Below, in pieces: positions 53,101-60,822 of a stretch of DNA of 64,000 nucleotides; the stretch's first letter is position 1; each line of letters opens with the position of its first letter. The position numbers and the translations under genes are program-made. The stretch covers positions 35,532 through 99,531 of the forward strand of contig CALXDC010000002.1 in assembly GCA_944386975.1 (NCBI GenBank), read 5' to 3'. The stretch is from an uncultured Oscillospiraceae bacterium. Lineage in GTDB: Bacteria > Bacillota > Clostridia > Oscillospirales > Oscillospiraceae. The notes beneath the pieces are model-generated. The model made no database searches and was not told the origin of the DNA. It saw only the letters and a list, made by a program, of their open reading frames with translations.

Positions 53101-53305
53101 CCAGATCGGTGAGATCCAGGTCCGCCTCCAGTTCCGCAGTGACGCTTTGCGACCACACGTCGCTGGTACAACGCCGGGCGAAGTCCAGAAAATCCTCCTC
53201 ACTGCGGATGGTGACAGTCTGGCCTTCCGCCCATACGGTGGGGGCCGCGGACAGGAGGAGCAGGAGGGCCATCAGGGCCGCTCCGATCCGTTTTCCTTGA
53301 CGCAT
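50168..53305 (-). CDS. Large membrane-anchored surface protein: GLUG beta-helix interrupted by a long helical domain
   Basis: 1045 aa. Signal peptide (residues 1-26, ALMALLLLLSAAPTVWA). Residues 27-275 hold GLUG-type repeats (GGIAGRSDGVITGCSNSGKV and variants). Residues about 285-640 are helical, rich in Ser/Ala/Asp/Gln with heptad-like spacing, similar to YhgE/Pip extracellular helices. GLUG repeats return at 650-800 (GDSNTGGIAGG, CGGIVGRTRGTVLRC). A membrane helix (about 1015-1038) and a basic RRRRKR tail end the protein. It overlaps the MMPL gene stop by 34 bases. AGGAGG precedes the start. Probably a surface partner of that exporter. Confidence 0.78.
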   Translation of the reverse strand: MRQGKRIGAALMALLLLLSAAPTVWAEGQTVTIRSEEDFLDFARRCTSDVWSQSVTAELEADLDLTDLDFSGIPIFQGTFHGNGHTIRGLNLRDKGSKIGLFRTLTASATVEDLTVEGHVEPGGSACRVGLLAGESEGAIRRCTVRGIVTAKEEVGGMVGCNSGQIQDCASAAAVSGETDTGSIAGQNHGTISGCSNSGLINTDPDQTAGLNTGGIAGRSDGVITGCSNSGKVGYLHLGYRVGGIAGLQSGAIQNCVNTGEIWGRKEVGGIVGLFAPDLDLTYGPSPADALNDSLTALFNEMGRFTDQLSAMADQGVADVQVIHDALSSIQSEAHRAGSEGHQDFQAMSDELNLRLTAIDSALDGLRDAADNFQKDADGDIDTLLNETSSFRKALGDAAVSGDSGLRDAVDALDSTLAQIHSQAQQIRSHLSAMASELESLRSYLENVSALLLEGDVEGALSLPFPAMDPSGHLSAIAASVEEIPALTRALVSRWKAVCDQTSSQVGSAWREMDRSAGRIHDALTHLSDAGSALSSAASLHLDTVDREADAIRALLKSYTDGLGEKTQAAADRIDGQLTVIQDQVQAMTDRAGTDNAALHASASAVLNQLQQVRQAIYNLSREPELTVSELGEEVTEGPGLVSGCRADCTVNGDSNTGGIAGGVFPAVDGDPEETWDLEDLELLSDVTATVRAVIRDCRFDGSVVVKNDSGGGISGRCELGILLDCAARGNVETGTDYCGGIVGRTRGTVLRCAALVDLTGGSWLGGIAGKAGTLTDCRAMVTAQGDGECRGAIAGEAEDVLSGNRYLLEDLAGVDGVDYAETAQGLSFEDFSQLSGIPADFLHFSYRFTADGKTVAEIPFSYGEDLDLSQVPQPPRRNGEYGQWPDFPTTNLRRSLVLEAQFSQPLSTLSSGEEIPLLLAEGTFDPEAALAVEEMALPEEVPAGYTAVSAWRYTATGGGDTIILHLRAQDADAVAVLTGKGWQTARAEWDGSYLVWEGDAEGQIVLLRRSFSPLPLLPAILGVLLLGTGVILHLRRRRKRTATR

Positions 53306-55746
53306 GTCATTTCCTCCTTCGGTTCTTCTTCTGCGGCGGGATGCCTGCTTTCGATGAGAGCGTCGATATTGCCGTGGATCACGCCCTTGATCTCGCCGTC
53401 AATGAAGGCATCCACATGGCCCCGGATGTGACCGTCCAGCCGCATGGTGCCATTTTGGAACCGCTGCTTGCGGTCTCGGTTGAGAGTGATGGCTGTCCGC
53501 TCAATCAGGGTGTCCCCCAGCAGCAGAAGCTGGGGCAGCACCGTCATCACCAGCACGATGGAGGTGACGGTGCCCCGGCCCAGAGTCTGGCCCACGGAGC
53601 CGATGGTGGCGTCGGTGGAGATGCCGCCGATGAGAAAGCCCGCCACCGCCATGATGGTGCCGGAGGTGAGAATGGTGGGAAAGCTCTGGCTCAGCGTCTC
53701 CACCACCGCCTCCTTCCGGTCCATCCGGCGCTTCAGCTCCAAGTAGCGGTTGGTGATGACAATGGCGTAATCGATGGTAGCCCCCATCTGGATGGAGCTG
53801 ACCACCAGGTAGCTGAGGAAGAAGAGATTGGTGTCGGTGAGCACGGGCACGGAGAAGTTGATCCAGATGGAGCCCTGGATGGTGAGCACCAGCAGGATGG
53901 GCAGCCCGGCGGACTTGAAGGTGAAGAGCAGAATCACCATGACGAAGAGAGCGGTGAGGATGCTGATCTTCAGGTTGTCTCCGGAGAAGGAGCTGGCCAG
54001 ATCGAAGGCGTTGGTGGAGTTGCCCACCAGAATCACGTCATCGCCGTAGTAGCCCCGGGCAATGGCACGGATCTCATCCAGCAGGGCATAGGTTTCCTCT
54101 CCCTCCTCAGGCACATCCGCCACGAACACCAGCCGGGACCAGTTCTCACCCCGCAGCTGGCTGAGGCCAAGATCCAGCTGCTCTCGAAGATCCTCCACTT
54201 TCTCCTCCTGGTCCGCCGTCAGGGAGACCACGCCCTTGTCCTTCTGCTCCAGCAGGAATTCAAACACGTCGATAAGAGGAACGTCGTAGTCGTCCGGGTC
54301 CTGGAAGATGGCGCCGTACTCTTCCACACTGAGACCATAGGCCTGGTAGAGAAGCCTCGCCAGCTCCACATCCACACCCGCCAGTTCCGCAAACTGGCGG
54401 GTGTTCATCTTGTCGGTGAGCATCCTGCCGTCCTCAATCTCGATGTTGGCGAGGCCCGTGGCGGAGGTAACCTCCTCCAGTGCCCCCACCTGGCTGAGAA
54501 CCCGCTGCTCTTTGTCGTAGTCCCCCCGGGGAACCAGCACGGCGATGGTGTTCTTCTCTCCGAAGGTGTCCGCCACCTTTTCATTGGCAATGCGCCACTC
54601 CGGTTTGTTGTCAAAATCTGTATCGTTGACGGAGAAGACGTACTCGCATCGGGCGGACAGCACTGCTGCCGCCACGATCACCGCCAGGAAGAGGGGAGGG
54701 AGCACGAACCGCAGCTTCAGCACGCCCTTGCCCCACCAGGTGATGCGGGGCACCAGATCCCTGTGGCGGGTGCGCTCGATGGGGCGGTTGAAGAGCATCA
54801 GAAGCCCCGGCATCAGGAGAAATACGCACAGCATGCTGCAGACGATGCCTTTGGCCAGAACGATGCCCATGTCAAAGCCGATCCGCAGCTGCATCAGCAT
54901 CAGAGCCACCAGACCGGCGATGGTGGTGAGGCTGGAGGAGGAGATCTCCACGATGGCCTTGCTCAAAGCGGCGATGTCCGCCTCCCGGGCGGGCAGACCG
55001 TTGTCCCGCTCCTCCATGTACCGGTGGCAGAAGATGATGGCATAGTCGATGGCCAGGGCCAGCTGCAAAACCACGGCGATGGCGTTGGTGATGAAGGAAA
55101 TGGTGCCGAAGAGGAAGTTGGTGCCCATGTTCAGCACCGCCGCAGCGGCGAAGACGATGAGATACACCGGTACCTCCATATAGCTCTTGGAGGTGAACAG
55201 CAGCACCACCACGATGACCACCGCGGCGATGAGGAGGATCACCGTCATCTCCTGCTGGAGGCTGGCGGAGGTGTCCTGTCCTACAGTGGAGGAGATGTAC
55301 ACGTCCCAGCCCTCCAGGGCCTGCCGGACGTCCTCCATGGCGGCCACGGCCTCGGGATCGGTTTCCGGTGCGTCAAAGGAGACGGAGAGGAGGGCGGAGG
55401 CGTTGGTGTAGTGCTCCGGAGTGTCGTCAAAGGTCACCTCCGACACGCCGGGGATGGCCTCCAGACGGTCCGCCAGCTCCCAGGCGGTGTCCACAGTGAT
55501 GTTGGCTACCATCACGTTGGCGCTGCCCAGGGTGACGAACTCCTCGTCCATAAGGGTGAGGCCCCGGCGGGTCTCCGTCTCCGGTGGGAGGTAGGAGGTG
55601 ATGTCGTTGTTGATCTGCACCTTGTCGATGGAGGCGGCGCAGAAGAGGAAGGCGGCCAGAAAGATGAGGTAGAAGGCCTTCCGTTTGTCCACGATGAACC
55701 GCGCCAGCTTGGTCATCACGTTTTCCGATTGCTTTTCCTGCTGCAT
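53272..55746 (-). CDS. MMPL/RND-family exporter
   Basis: 824 aa. Two RND halves, each with one helix, a large outer domain and five more helices. Helix 1 is FYLIFLAAFLFCAAS. Family features: AIDYAIIFCHRYMEERDNG and ATIDYAIVITNRYLELKRRMDRKEAV (the paired proton-relay Asp and DYA motif), GLTLMDEEF, IAGLVALMLM. After the last helix a short cytoplasmic tail has six-residue repeats (DGHIRGHVDAFIDGEIKGVI, residues 771-790). Such exporters move lipids, lipopeptides or membrane proteins using the proton gradient. 15 bases after the TetR gene; overlaps the GLUG gene. Confidence 0.88.
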   Translation of the reverse strand: MQQEKQSENVMTKLARFIVDKRKAFYLIFLAAFLFCAASIDKVQINNDITSYLPPETETRRGLTLMDEEFVTLGSANVMVANITVDTAWELADRLEAIPGVSEVTFDDTPEHYTNASALLSVSFDAPETDPEAVAAMEDVRQALEGWDVYISSTVGQDTSASLQQEMTVILLIAAVVIVVVLLFTSKSYMEVPVYLIVFAAAAVLNMGTNFLFGTISFITNAIAVVLQLALAIDYAIIFCHRYMEERDNGLPAREADIAALSKAIVEISSSSLTTIAGLVALMLMQLRIGFDMGIVLAKGIVCSMLCVFLLMPGLLMLFNRPIERTRHRDLVPRITWWGKGVLKLRFVLPPLFLAVIVAAAVLSARCEYVFSVNDTDFDNKPEWRIANEKVADTFGEKNTIAVLVPRGDYDKEQRVLSQVGALEEVTSATGLANIEIEDGRMLTDKMNTRQFAELAGVDVELARLLYQAYGLSVEEYGAIFQDPDDYDVPLIDVFEFLLEQKDKGVVSLTADQEEKVEDLREQLDLGLSQLRGENWSRLVFVADVPEEGEETYALLDEIRAIARGYYGDDVILVGNSTNAFDLASSFSGDNLKISILTALFVMVILLFTFKSAGLPILLVLTIQGSIWINFSVPVLTDTNLFFLSYLVVSSIQMGATIDYAIVITNRYLELKRRMDRKEAVVETLSQSFPTILTSGTIMAVAGFLIGGISTDATIGSVGQTLGRGTVTSIVLVMTVLPQLLLLGDTLIERTAITLNRDRKQRFQNGTMRLDGHIRGHVDAFIDGEIKGVIHGNIDALIESRHPAAEEEPKEEMTCVKENGSERP

Positions 55747-55761
55747 ATCGCACGCATCCTC

Positions 55762-56337
55762 TCAGATATTGGGAATGAACCGCTCCAGGTTCTCCAGCAG
55801 CCGCTCCTCCGGTACGGGGTCGTCGCTGCTGAGCCACCAGCGGATCAGAGAGAACATGGCCCCCACGTAGAATCGGGCGGCGATCTCCGGGTCGCTGTCG
55901 GGAAGGGCCCGGCGGAAATCGGGCTGGGACAGGCGGAGGTACAGCTGCCGGGCGGCGGCGTCCTCCAGCAGCCGCGCCTCCGTGTCCGCGCCGCTCTGAA
56001 GGCAGGCCCGGTAGAGGGCCTTCCGGTCCCGGAAGAAGTGGAGGGCATTACGGGAGGCAGTCAGGAAAAACTGGCGGGGGCTGCCGCTGTCCTCCGGGAT
56101 GCAGGTGGAGATGCACTCCCGCTCCAGCTGCTGCAGCATATAGCGCAGCAGCTCCTGCTTGTCGGTGAAGTGGGCGTAGAAGGTGGTGCGATGGACCATG
56201 GCCCGGCGGCAGATGTCACTGACGGACAGCTCCTGGAAGGACCGCTCCTCCATCAGCGCCGCCAGGGCCTCTACCAGACTGTGCCGGGTCTTGCGCTGCC
56301 GGAGATCTAAATTCTCCTGATTCTTTTGCCGCATCAT
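55762..56337 (-). CDS. TetR/AcrR-family regulator
   Basis: 191 aa. N-terminal HTH (TRHSLVEALAALMEERSF, then LSVSDICRRAMVHRTTFYAHFTDKQELL) has all TetR residues. The C-terminal all-helical ligand domain (residues 75-191) is typical. Tandem ATGs start at 56337. It is the first gene of the operon with the MMPL and GLUG genes, and the promoter region has a dyad, so autoregulation of the exporter is likely. Ligand unknown. Confidence 0.88.
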   Translation of the reverse strand: MMRQKNQENLDLRQRKTRHSLVEALAALMEERSFQELSVSDICRRAMVHRTTFYAHFTDKQELLRYMLQQLERECISTCIPEDSGSPRQFFLTASRNALHFFRDRKALYRACLQSGADTEARLLEDAAARQLYLRLSQPDFRRALPDSDPEIAARFYVGAMFSLIRWWLSSDDPVPEERLLENLERFIPNI

Positions 56338-56372
56338 ACATGCCGCTCCTTTCCCTGCCTCTTTGCGGGACC

Positions 56373-56401
56373 ATCATAGCGCGATAAACTACACTTGTCA
56401 A
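56373..56401 (-). promoter_or_regulatory. Promoter of the TetR-MMPL-GLUG operon
   Basis: Minus strand TTGACA, 17-base spacer, TATGAT, about 36 bases before the ATG. Confidence 0.72.
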
Positions 56402-56417
56402 GATAAAATACAAATGT
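56391..56417. promoter_or_regulatory. Candidate TetR operator
   Basis: Inverted repeat ACACTTGT ... ACAAATGT with an 11-base centre and one mismatch, overlapping the -35 element of the operon promoter. Confidence 0.45.
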
Positions 56418-56430
56418 CGATTAAAAGCGC

Positions 56431-56463
56431 AAAAAAACCGGCCCGCCCTGATTGGCGGACCGG
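56431..56463 (-). terminator. Terminator of the amino-acid ABC transporter operon
   Basis: Minus strand CCGGTCCGCC, 6-nt loop, GGCGGGCCGG, then seven Ts. Confidence 0.85.
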
Positions 56464-56482
56464 CAGGAGACAGGGGAGAGGA

Positions 56483-57268
56483 TCAACTCTCCGCGTAGCG
56501 GGAGAGAAACTGGCGGGTGCGCTCCTCCCGGGGGTGCTCGATGACCTCCCGGGCGGGGCCCTTCTCCACAATGACTCCCTCGTCCATGAAGATCACGTCG
56601 TCGGCCACATCCCGGGCGAAGGCCATCTCATGGGTGACGATGATCATGGTGGTTTTCTGTTCGGCAAGGCCCCGAATCACCTTCAGCACCTCCCCGGTGA
56701 GTTCCGGGTCCAGGGCGGAGGTGGGCTCGTCAAAGCAGAGAATGTCCGGATGCAGGGCCAGGGCGCGGGCGATGGCCACCCGCTGCTGCTGGCCGCCGGA
56801 GAGCTGGCTGGGGTAGTGATTGGCTCGCTCGCTGAGGCCCATTTTGGCCAGAAGCTCCCGGCCCTCCTCCTGAATCTCCTCCAGAATGGCCTTCTTGTTC
56901 GCCTTGAACTCCGGCCGCTCCTGGAAGAGGAGCTCCTTGGCCAGGGTCACGTTCTTCAGGGCCGTGTACTGGGGGAAGAGGTTAAAGGACTGAAACACCA
57001 TGCCGAAGTGAAGACGCTTTTTCCGCACCTCGCTCTCCCGCTGGGTAGCGGGGTCGGCGGCGTCAAAGATCACATTGCCATTGACGGAGATGACGCCCTT
57101 GTCCGGCTTCTCCAGGAAGTTGAGGCACCGGAGAAGGGTAGTCTTCCCGCTGCCGGAGGAGCCGATGATGGCCAGGGCCTGGCCCTGTTCCAGATCGAAG
57201 CTGATGTCCTCCAGGACTCTGGTGGGGCCGAAATGCTTTTCAATATGATGTACGTCCAAAACTGCCAT
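56483..57268 (-). CDS. Polar amino-acid ABC transporter ATP-binding protein
   Basis: 261 aa. Walker A GSSGSGKTTLL, Q-loop VFQSFNLFP, signature LSGGQQQRVAIARAL and Walker B ILCFDEPTSALDPELTGEV, then the H-loop VTHEMAFARDVAD. The VFQSFNLFPQYTALKNVTLA and AFARDVAD patterns are those of the GlnQ/ArtP group. It powers import with the permease 15 bases upstream. Exact substrate undetermined. Confidence 0.92.
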   Translation of the reverse strand: MAVLDVHHIEKHFGPTRVLEDISFDLEQGQALAIIGSSGSGKTTLLRCLNFLEKPDKGVISVNGNVIFDAADPATQRESEVRKKRLHFGMVFQSFNLFPQYTALKNVTLAKELLFQERPEFKANKKAILEEIQEEGRELLAKMGLSERANHYPSQLSGGQQQRVAIARALALHPDILCFDEPTSALDPELTGEVLKVIRGLAEQKTTMIIVTHEMAFARDVADDVIFMDEGVIVEKGPAREVIEHPREERTRQFLSRYAES

Positions 57269-57283
57269 GTTCGGTCCTCCTCA

Positions 57284-57973
57284 TTACTGAAAGAATTCCA
57301 TCTTCTTCTCCAGCTTGCCCAGCAGTACCGTGACCACGCCGCTGAAGATCAGGTAGTACACGGCGGTGAAGAACAGGGGCCACACCAGGCCGGCGATGCC
57401 GGAGTTGCCCTTCATGAAGGACTCACCCATCCAGATGACCTCCTGCAGGGCGATGACCCGGGCCAGGGAGGTGTCCTTCACCAGGGTGATGACCTCGTTG
57501 GACATGGGAGGGACGATGCGCTTGATCATCTGCAGCAGGGTGATGTGGCGGAAGATCTGGAGCTTGGTCATGCCCAGCACCTGGCCTGCCTCCTGCTGGC
57601 CCTTGGGAACGCCCTGGATGCCGCCCCGGTAGATCTCGGAGAAGTAGCAGGCGTAGTTGATGATGAAGGCCACGCACACGGCGATCATCCGTCCGGTTTC
57701 GCCGCTGGGCCAATAAAACCACTTCTTGGTGCCGGGAATGTAGAAGAGGGCGATGATCTGCAGCACCAGGGGAGTGCCCCGGATAATCCAGACGAAGGTG
57801 CGGGTGACCCACCGCAGGGGCGGGAAGCGGCTCATGGAGCCAAAGCTGATGATGAGGCCCAGGGGCAGGGCCCCCAGCAGGGTGATGAAGAACAGCTGCA
57901 GCGTTTTGAGAAAGCCGCTATTCAGGGCCGATAAAACCGTTTGAAAGGTGCTGGAGGTAAAAAATTCCATCAT
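57284..57973 (-). CDS. Polar amino-acid ABC transporter permease
   Basis: 229 aa. HisM/GlnP-type permease with about five membrane helices. FLKTLQLFFITLLGALPLGLI at the start and the EAA loop YRGGIQGVPKGQQEAGQVLGM, which touches the ATPase. WVTRTFVWIIRGTPLVLQI is another family landmark. Encoded between binding protein and ATPase. Confidence 0.9.
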   Translation of the reverse strand: MMEFFTSSTFQTVLSALNSGFLKTLQLFFITLLGALPLGLIISFGSMSRFPPLRWVTRTFVWIIRGTPLVLQIIALFYIPGTKKWFYWPSGETGRMIAVCVAFIINYACYFSEIYRGGIQGVPKGQQEAGQVLGMTKLQIFRHITLLQMIKRIVPPMSNEVITLVKDTSLARVIALQEVIWMGESFMKGNSGIAGLVWPLFFTAVYYLIFSGVVTVLLGKLEKKMEFFQ

Positions 57974-58077
57974 ATTGGTATCGTCCTCTCCGGGTGGTTG
58001 TGGTGGGGCGAAAAGCCGCCGAAAGGCAGAGCGCGCATAGGGCGCGCTCTGCCTCAGGTGTGTCTATGGGGAAGGGA

Positions 58078-58968
58078 TCAGTCCAGAATCACGGCGTCCT
58101 GAAGGCCGTAGGTGGTGGCGGTCTCCAGCACGGTGCCGTCGGCTACCTTCTCTGCCCAGAAGGTATTGAAGGCGTCCACCAGATCAGAGCCCTGGCGGAA
58201 GCCCACGCCGTACTCCTCGGACTCCAGACCCTGGGTGTCGTTGAGGTTGAGGCTATATACCAGATCGGCATAGCTGGTGCCCTCGCCGGTCATCTCGGCG
58301 GCCATCAGAACGTCAATGACGGCGGCGTCAGAGGTGCCCGCGGAGACCTCCATCAGGGCGTTGGCCTGGGCCTGGACGGGAACGGTGGTGGCCCCCAAGG
58401 CTTCGGCGGCGTCCTCACCGGCGGAGCCGGACTCCACGGCGATGTTCAGGCCCTCCAAAGAGGTGAGACCCTCGAAGTCAGCAGCCTTGTCGGCGGAGTA
58501 AACCAGGGTCTGGTAGTTGGTGCAGTAGGGGACGGAGGTGCCCATGGCCGCCAGCACGTCCTCACCCAGGGTCATGCCGTTCCACACACAGTCAATGGCC
58601 TTGGAGTTCAGCTCCTCCACCTTGTAATCCCAGGTGATCTCCTGGAACTCCACGCTGACGTCCAGGCTCTCGGCGAAGGCCTTGGCCATGTCGGCGTCAA
58701 AGCCGATCCACTCCTCGCTGCCCTCGGCCTTGTAGTCCATGGGGGCAAAGTAGGTGATGCCAACCACCAGAGTGCCCTTGTCCTTCACATACTGCAGGTC
58801 GCTCTCGGCGGTGTCGCCGCCCTCGTCACCAGCGCCGCTGTTGTCGCTGACATTGTTGCCGGCACCGCCGTTATTGGCGCTGCCGCCGTTGTTGGTGGTG
58901 GTATTGCCGCAGGCCGCCAGAGCCAGCATCATGGCCAGGACCAGCAGCAAAGACGCAATTCTTTTCAT
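58078..58968 (-). CDS. Amino-acid ABC transporter substrate-binding lipoprotein
   Basis: 296 aa from the ATG at 58968, selected for AAGGAGG 10 bases upstream. Lipobox LALAAC (Cys20) ends the signal peptide. An Asn/Gly/Ser-rich linker (residues 22-48) leads to a family 3 solute-binding domain (LVVGITYFAPMDYKAEG, WIGFDADMAKAFAESLDV, VEESGSAGEDAA-like hinge, YGVGFRQGSDLVDAFN). It captures a polar amino acid outside the cell for the downstream permease and ATPase. Confidence 0.92.
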   Translation of the reverse strand: MKRIASLLLVLAMMLALAACGNTTTNNGGSANNGGAGNNVSDNSGAGDEGGDTAESDLQYVKDKGTLVVGITYFAPMDYKAEGSEEWIGFDADMAKAFAESLDVSVEFQEITWDYKVEELNSKAIDCVWNGMTLGEDVLAAMGTSVPYCTNYQTLVYSADKAADFEGLTSLEGLNIAVESGSAGEDAAEALGATTVPVQAQANALMEVSAGTSDAAVIDVLMAAEMTGEGTSYADLVYSLNLNDTQGLESEEYGVGFRQGSDLVDAFNTFWAEKVADGTVLETATTYGLQDAVILD

Positions 58969-59021
58969 CTTCAAAAATCCTCCTTGATTACCGAAGGTAT
59001 CTCCTTCGGCCACTATGCTAT

Positions 59022-59050
59022 AATTTACCATGCTAAAGTGCTAATGTAAA
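59022..59050 (-). promoter_or_regulatory. Promoter of the ABC transporter operon
   Basis: Minus strand TTTACA, 17-base spacer, TAAATT. The leader also contains a small hairpin CCGAAGG/CCTTCGG (58991-59008). Between 59051 and 59145 I see no other feature. Confidence 0.45.
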
Positions 59051-59145
59051 GAAAGAAATAAGAGAATTTCCTCCAAATATTCTGCATCTATTTTGTATAA
59101 CTTGCATAGTATTCAGGAGACGACCGGGGAGCTGGTCCGGCAGGG

Positions 59146-59177
59146 AAAAGGGGGACACATATTCCTGTCCCCTTTTT
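59146..59177. repeat. Strong dyad (AAAAGGGGGACA / TGTCCCCTTTTT) upstream of spoIVA
   Basis: Twelve-base arms around an 8-base centre with A- and T-runs look like a bidirectional terminator, but no gene on either strand ends here. The centre contains the putative SigE -35 element. Confidence 0.6.
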
Positions 59178-59185
59178 CATAAGGT
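59158..59185 (+). promoter_or_regulatory. Candidate SigE (mother-cell) promoter of spoIVA
   Basis: CATATT, 14-base spacer, CATAAGGT. The -35 half fits the SigE consensus well and the -10 half partly. spoIVA is a SigE gene in Bacillus. Confidence 0.4.
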
Positions 59186-59221
59186 GGGTGCAGGAGAACT
59201 AAGTGAAAAGAGGACGGTGCT

Positions 59222-60700
59222 ATGACAAACACGACCATCTATCAAGACATCGCGCAGCGGACGGAGGGGAGCCTTTTTGTAGGGGTTCTGGGTCCGGTGC
59301 GGACGGGAAAATCCACCTTTATCAAGCGGTTCATGGAGACCCAGGTGATCCCCAACATCGACAACGTGTACCGCAGGGAGCGGGCCATTGACGAGCTGCC
59401 CCAGAGCGGCAGCGGCCGGACCATCATGACGGCGGAGCCCAAGTTTGTCCCCGAGGAGGCGGTGGAGGTGTCTCTGGAGGACGGCGTTACCTTCTCCGTC
59501 CGTCTCATCGACAGCGTGGGCTACATGGTGAAGGGGGCCATGGGCCAGATGGAGGACGACCACCCCCGGATGGTGATGACCCCCTGGTTCCCCCAGGAGA
59601 TCCCCATGGCGGAGGCGGCGGAGCTGGGGACCAGGAAGGTCATCACGGAGCACTCCACCGTGGGCATTGTGATCACCACCGACGGTTCCATCACCGACAT
59701 CGACCGGGAGGACTATATCGAGCCGGAGGAGCGGGTGATCCGGGAGCTGAAGGAGCTGGGAAAGCCCTTTGTAGTGCTCCTCAATTGTGCTGAGCCCCAG
59801 AGCCAGCGCGCCCAGGCCATCAGTGCCGAAATTGCCCAGAAGCACGGCGTAGCCTGTATGCCGATCAACTGCCTTACCCTCAGTGAACAGGACATCAAGG
59901 AGATCATGAAAGCGCTCCTCTTTGAGTTCCCCCTCAGCGAAATGGACTTCTTCCTGCCGCCCTGGGTGGATGCTCTGGAGATGGATCACCCCATCAAAAG
60001 CGGTATTTATACCCGTATCCGGGAGACGGCGGCAGATCTCCGTCATGTCCGGGAGGTGAAGGGGGCCATGGCAGCCATCGGGGAGGGAGAGCAGATCAGC
60101 GCCTCCCGACTTACCGCCATGGACCTGGGGAAGGGCGTTGCCACCGTGGAGCTGGAGCTGCCCCGGCAGCTCTTCTACGAGACCCTCAGCGCACAATCCG
60201 GCTTCCATGTGGCCGACGATGGAGACCTCCTCAGCCTTATGCGCTCCCTGGCGGAGGTGAAGAAGTCCTATGACAAGGTGTCCGGGGCCCTGGAGAGCGT
60301 CTACGAGACGGGCTACGGCATTGTCATGCCCACCATGGAGGAGCTCATCCTGGCGGAGCCGGAGATCATGCGCCAGGGGGGCCGCTATGGCGTGCGGCTG
60401 AAGGCCAACGCCCCCTCCATCCACATGTTCAAGGTGGACATCGAATCCACCGTGTCCCCCATCGTGGGCAACGAGAAGCAGAGCGAGGACATGGTGAACT
60501 ACCTTATGGAGAAGTTCGAGGGGGACACGGGGAAGATCTGGGAGTCCAACATCTTCGGCCGCAGCTTCCACGAGCTGGTGAACGAGGACCTCCAGGCCAA
60601 GCTTCAGCGGATGCCGGAGGACGCCCGGAAGAAGTTCCAGGAGACCCTCCAGCGCATCGTCAACGAGGGCAGCGGCGGGCTCATCTGTATCATTCTTTAA
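59222..60700 (+). CDS. spoIVA: Stage IV sporulation protein A (spore coat ATPase)
   Basis: 492 aa, the usual length. MTNTTIYQDIAQRTEGSLFVGVLGPVRTGKSTFIKRFME holds Walker A at residues 24-31. FIRLIDSVGYMVKGAMG-like switch region and NEGSGGLICIIL at the C-terminus are also SpoIVA hallmarks. It hydrolyses ATP to polymerise into the coat basement layer, anchored by SpoVM. Start at the ATG after AGAGGACGGTGC. Confidence 0.96.
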   Translation: MTNTTIYQDIAQRTEGSLFVGVLGPVRTGKSTFIKRFMETQVIPNIDNVYRRERAIDELPQSGSGRTIMTAEPKFVPEEAVEVSLEDGVTFSVRLIDSVGYMVKGAMGQMEDDHPRMVMTPWFPQEIPMAEAAELGTRKVITEHSTVGIVITTDGSITDIDREDYIEPEERVIRELKELGKPFVVLLNCAEPQSQRAQAISAEIAQKHGVACMPINCLTLSEQDIKEIMKALLFEFPLSEMDFFLPPWVDALEMDHPIKSGIYTRIRETAADLRHVREVKGAMAAIGEGEQISASRLTAMDLGKGVATVELELPRQLFYETLSAQSGFHVADDGDLLSLMRSLAEVKKSYDKVSGALESVYETGYGIVMPTMEELILAEPEIMRQGGRYGVRLKANAPSIHMFKVDIESTVSPIVGNEKQSEDMVNYLMEKFEGDTGKIWESNIFGRSFHELVNEDLQAKLQRMPEDARKKFQETLQRIVNEGSGGLICIIL

Positions 60701-60706
60701 TAGTAA

Positions 60707-60739
60707 GAGGCGGTCTCGGTGAGACCGCCTCAATTTTTT
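60707..60739 (+). terminator. Terminator of spoIVA
   Basis: GAGGCGGTCTC/GAGACCGCCTC with a 3-nt loop, followed by AATTTTTTG. Confidence 0.88.
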
Positions 60740-60750
60740 GTAAAAATTTT

Positions 60751-60783
60751 CTACAAGTGGTTTACAAAGTAGACCACTTGTAG
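60751..60783. promoter_or_regulatory. BlaI-type operator 1 within a 33-bp palindrome
   Basis: Near-perfect 33-base palindrome (14 of 15 arm positions match) with core GGTTTACAAAGTAGACC at 60759-60775, covering the -35 element. Its GTTTAC...GTAGAC core fits BlaI/MecI sites (TACA/TGTA-like). Confidence 0.75.
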
Positions 60784-60789
60784 TATAGT
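60761..60789 (+). promoter_or_regulatory. Promoter of the blaI-blaR unit
   Basis: TTTACA, 17-base spacer, TATAGT. The -35 lies in operator 1; operator 2 starts 2 bases after the -10. Confidence 0.75.
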
Positions 60790-60790
60790 A

Positions 60791-60807
60791 GGTTTACAAA
60801 GTAGACC
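60791..60807. promoter_or_regulatory. BlaI-type operator 2
   Basis: Exact second copy of GGTTTACAAAGTAGACC, 32 bases (three helical turns) from the first, covering the start site. Confidence 0.75.
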
Positions 60808-60822
60808 AAAGGAGGAGTGACC

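Noticed and set aside
50400-53200. GLUG repeat region as a tandem DNA repeat or CRISPR-like array
   Set aside because: The units are degenerate at the DNA level and in frame; they are protein repeats only.
53341-56310. 989-aa plus-strand frame opposite the MMPL and TetR genes
   Set aside because: It is fully antisense to genes with clear domains, and its sequence is low-complexity His/Gly/Glu with no known fold.
59146-59177. Dyad upstream of spoIVA as an ordinary terminator
   Set aside because: No transcription unit ends here on either strand, so it is listed as a dyad of unknown role.
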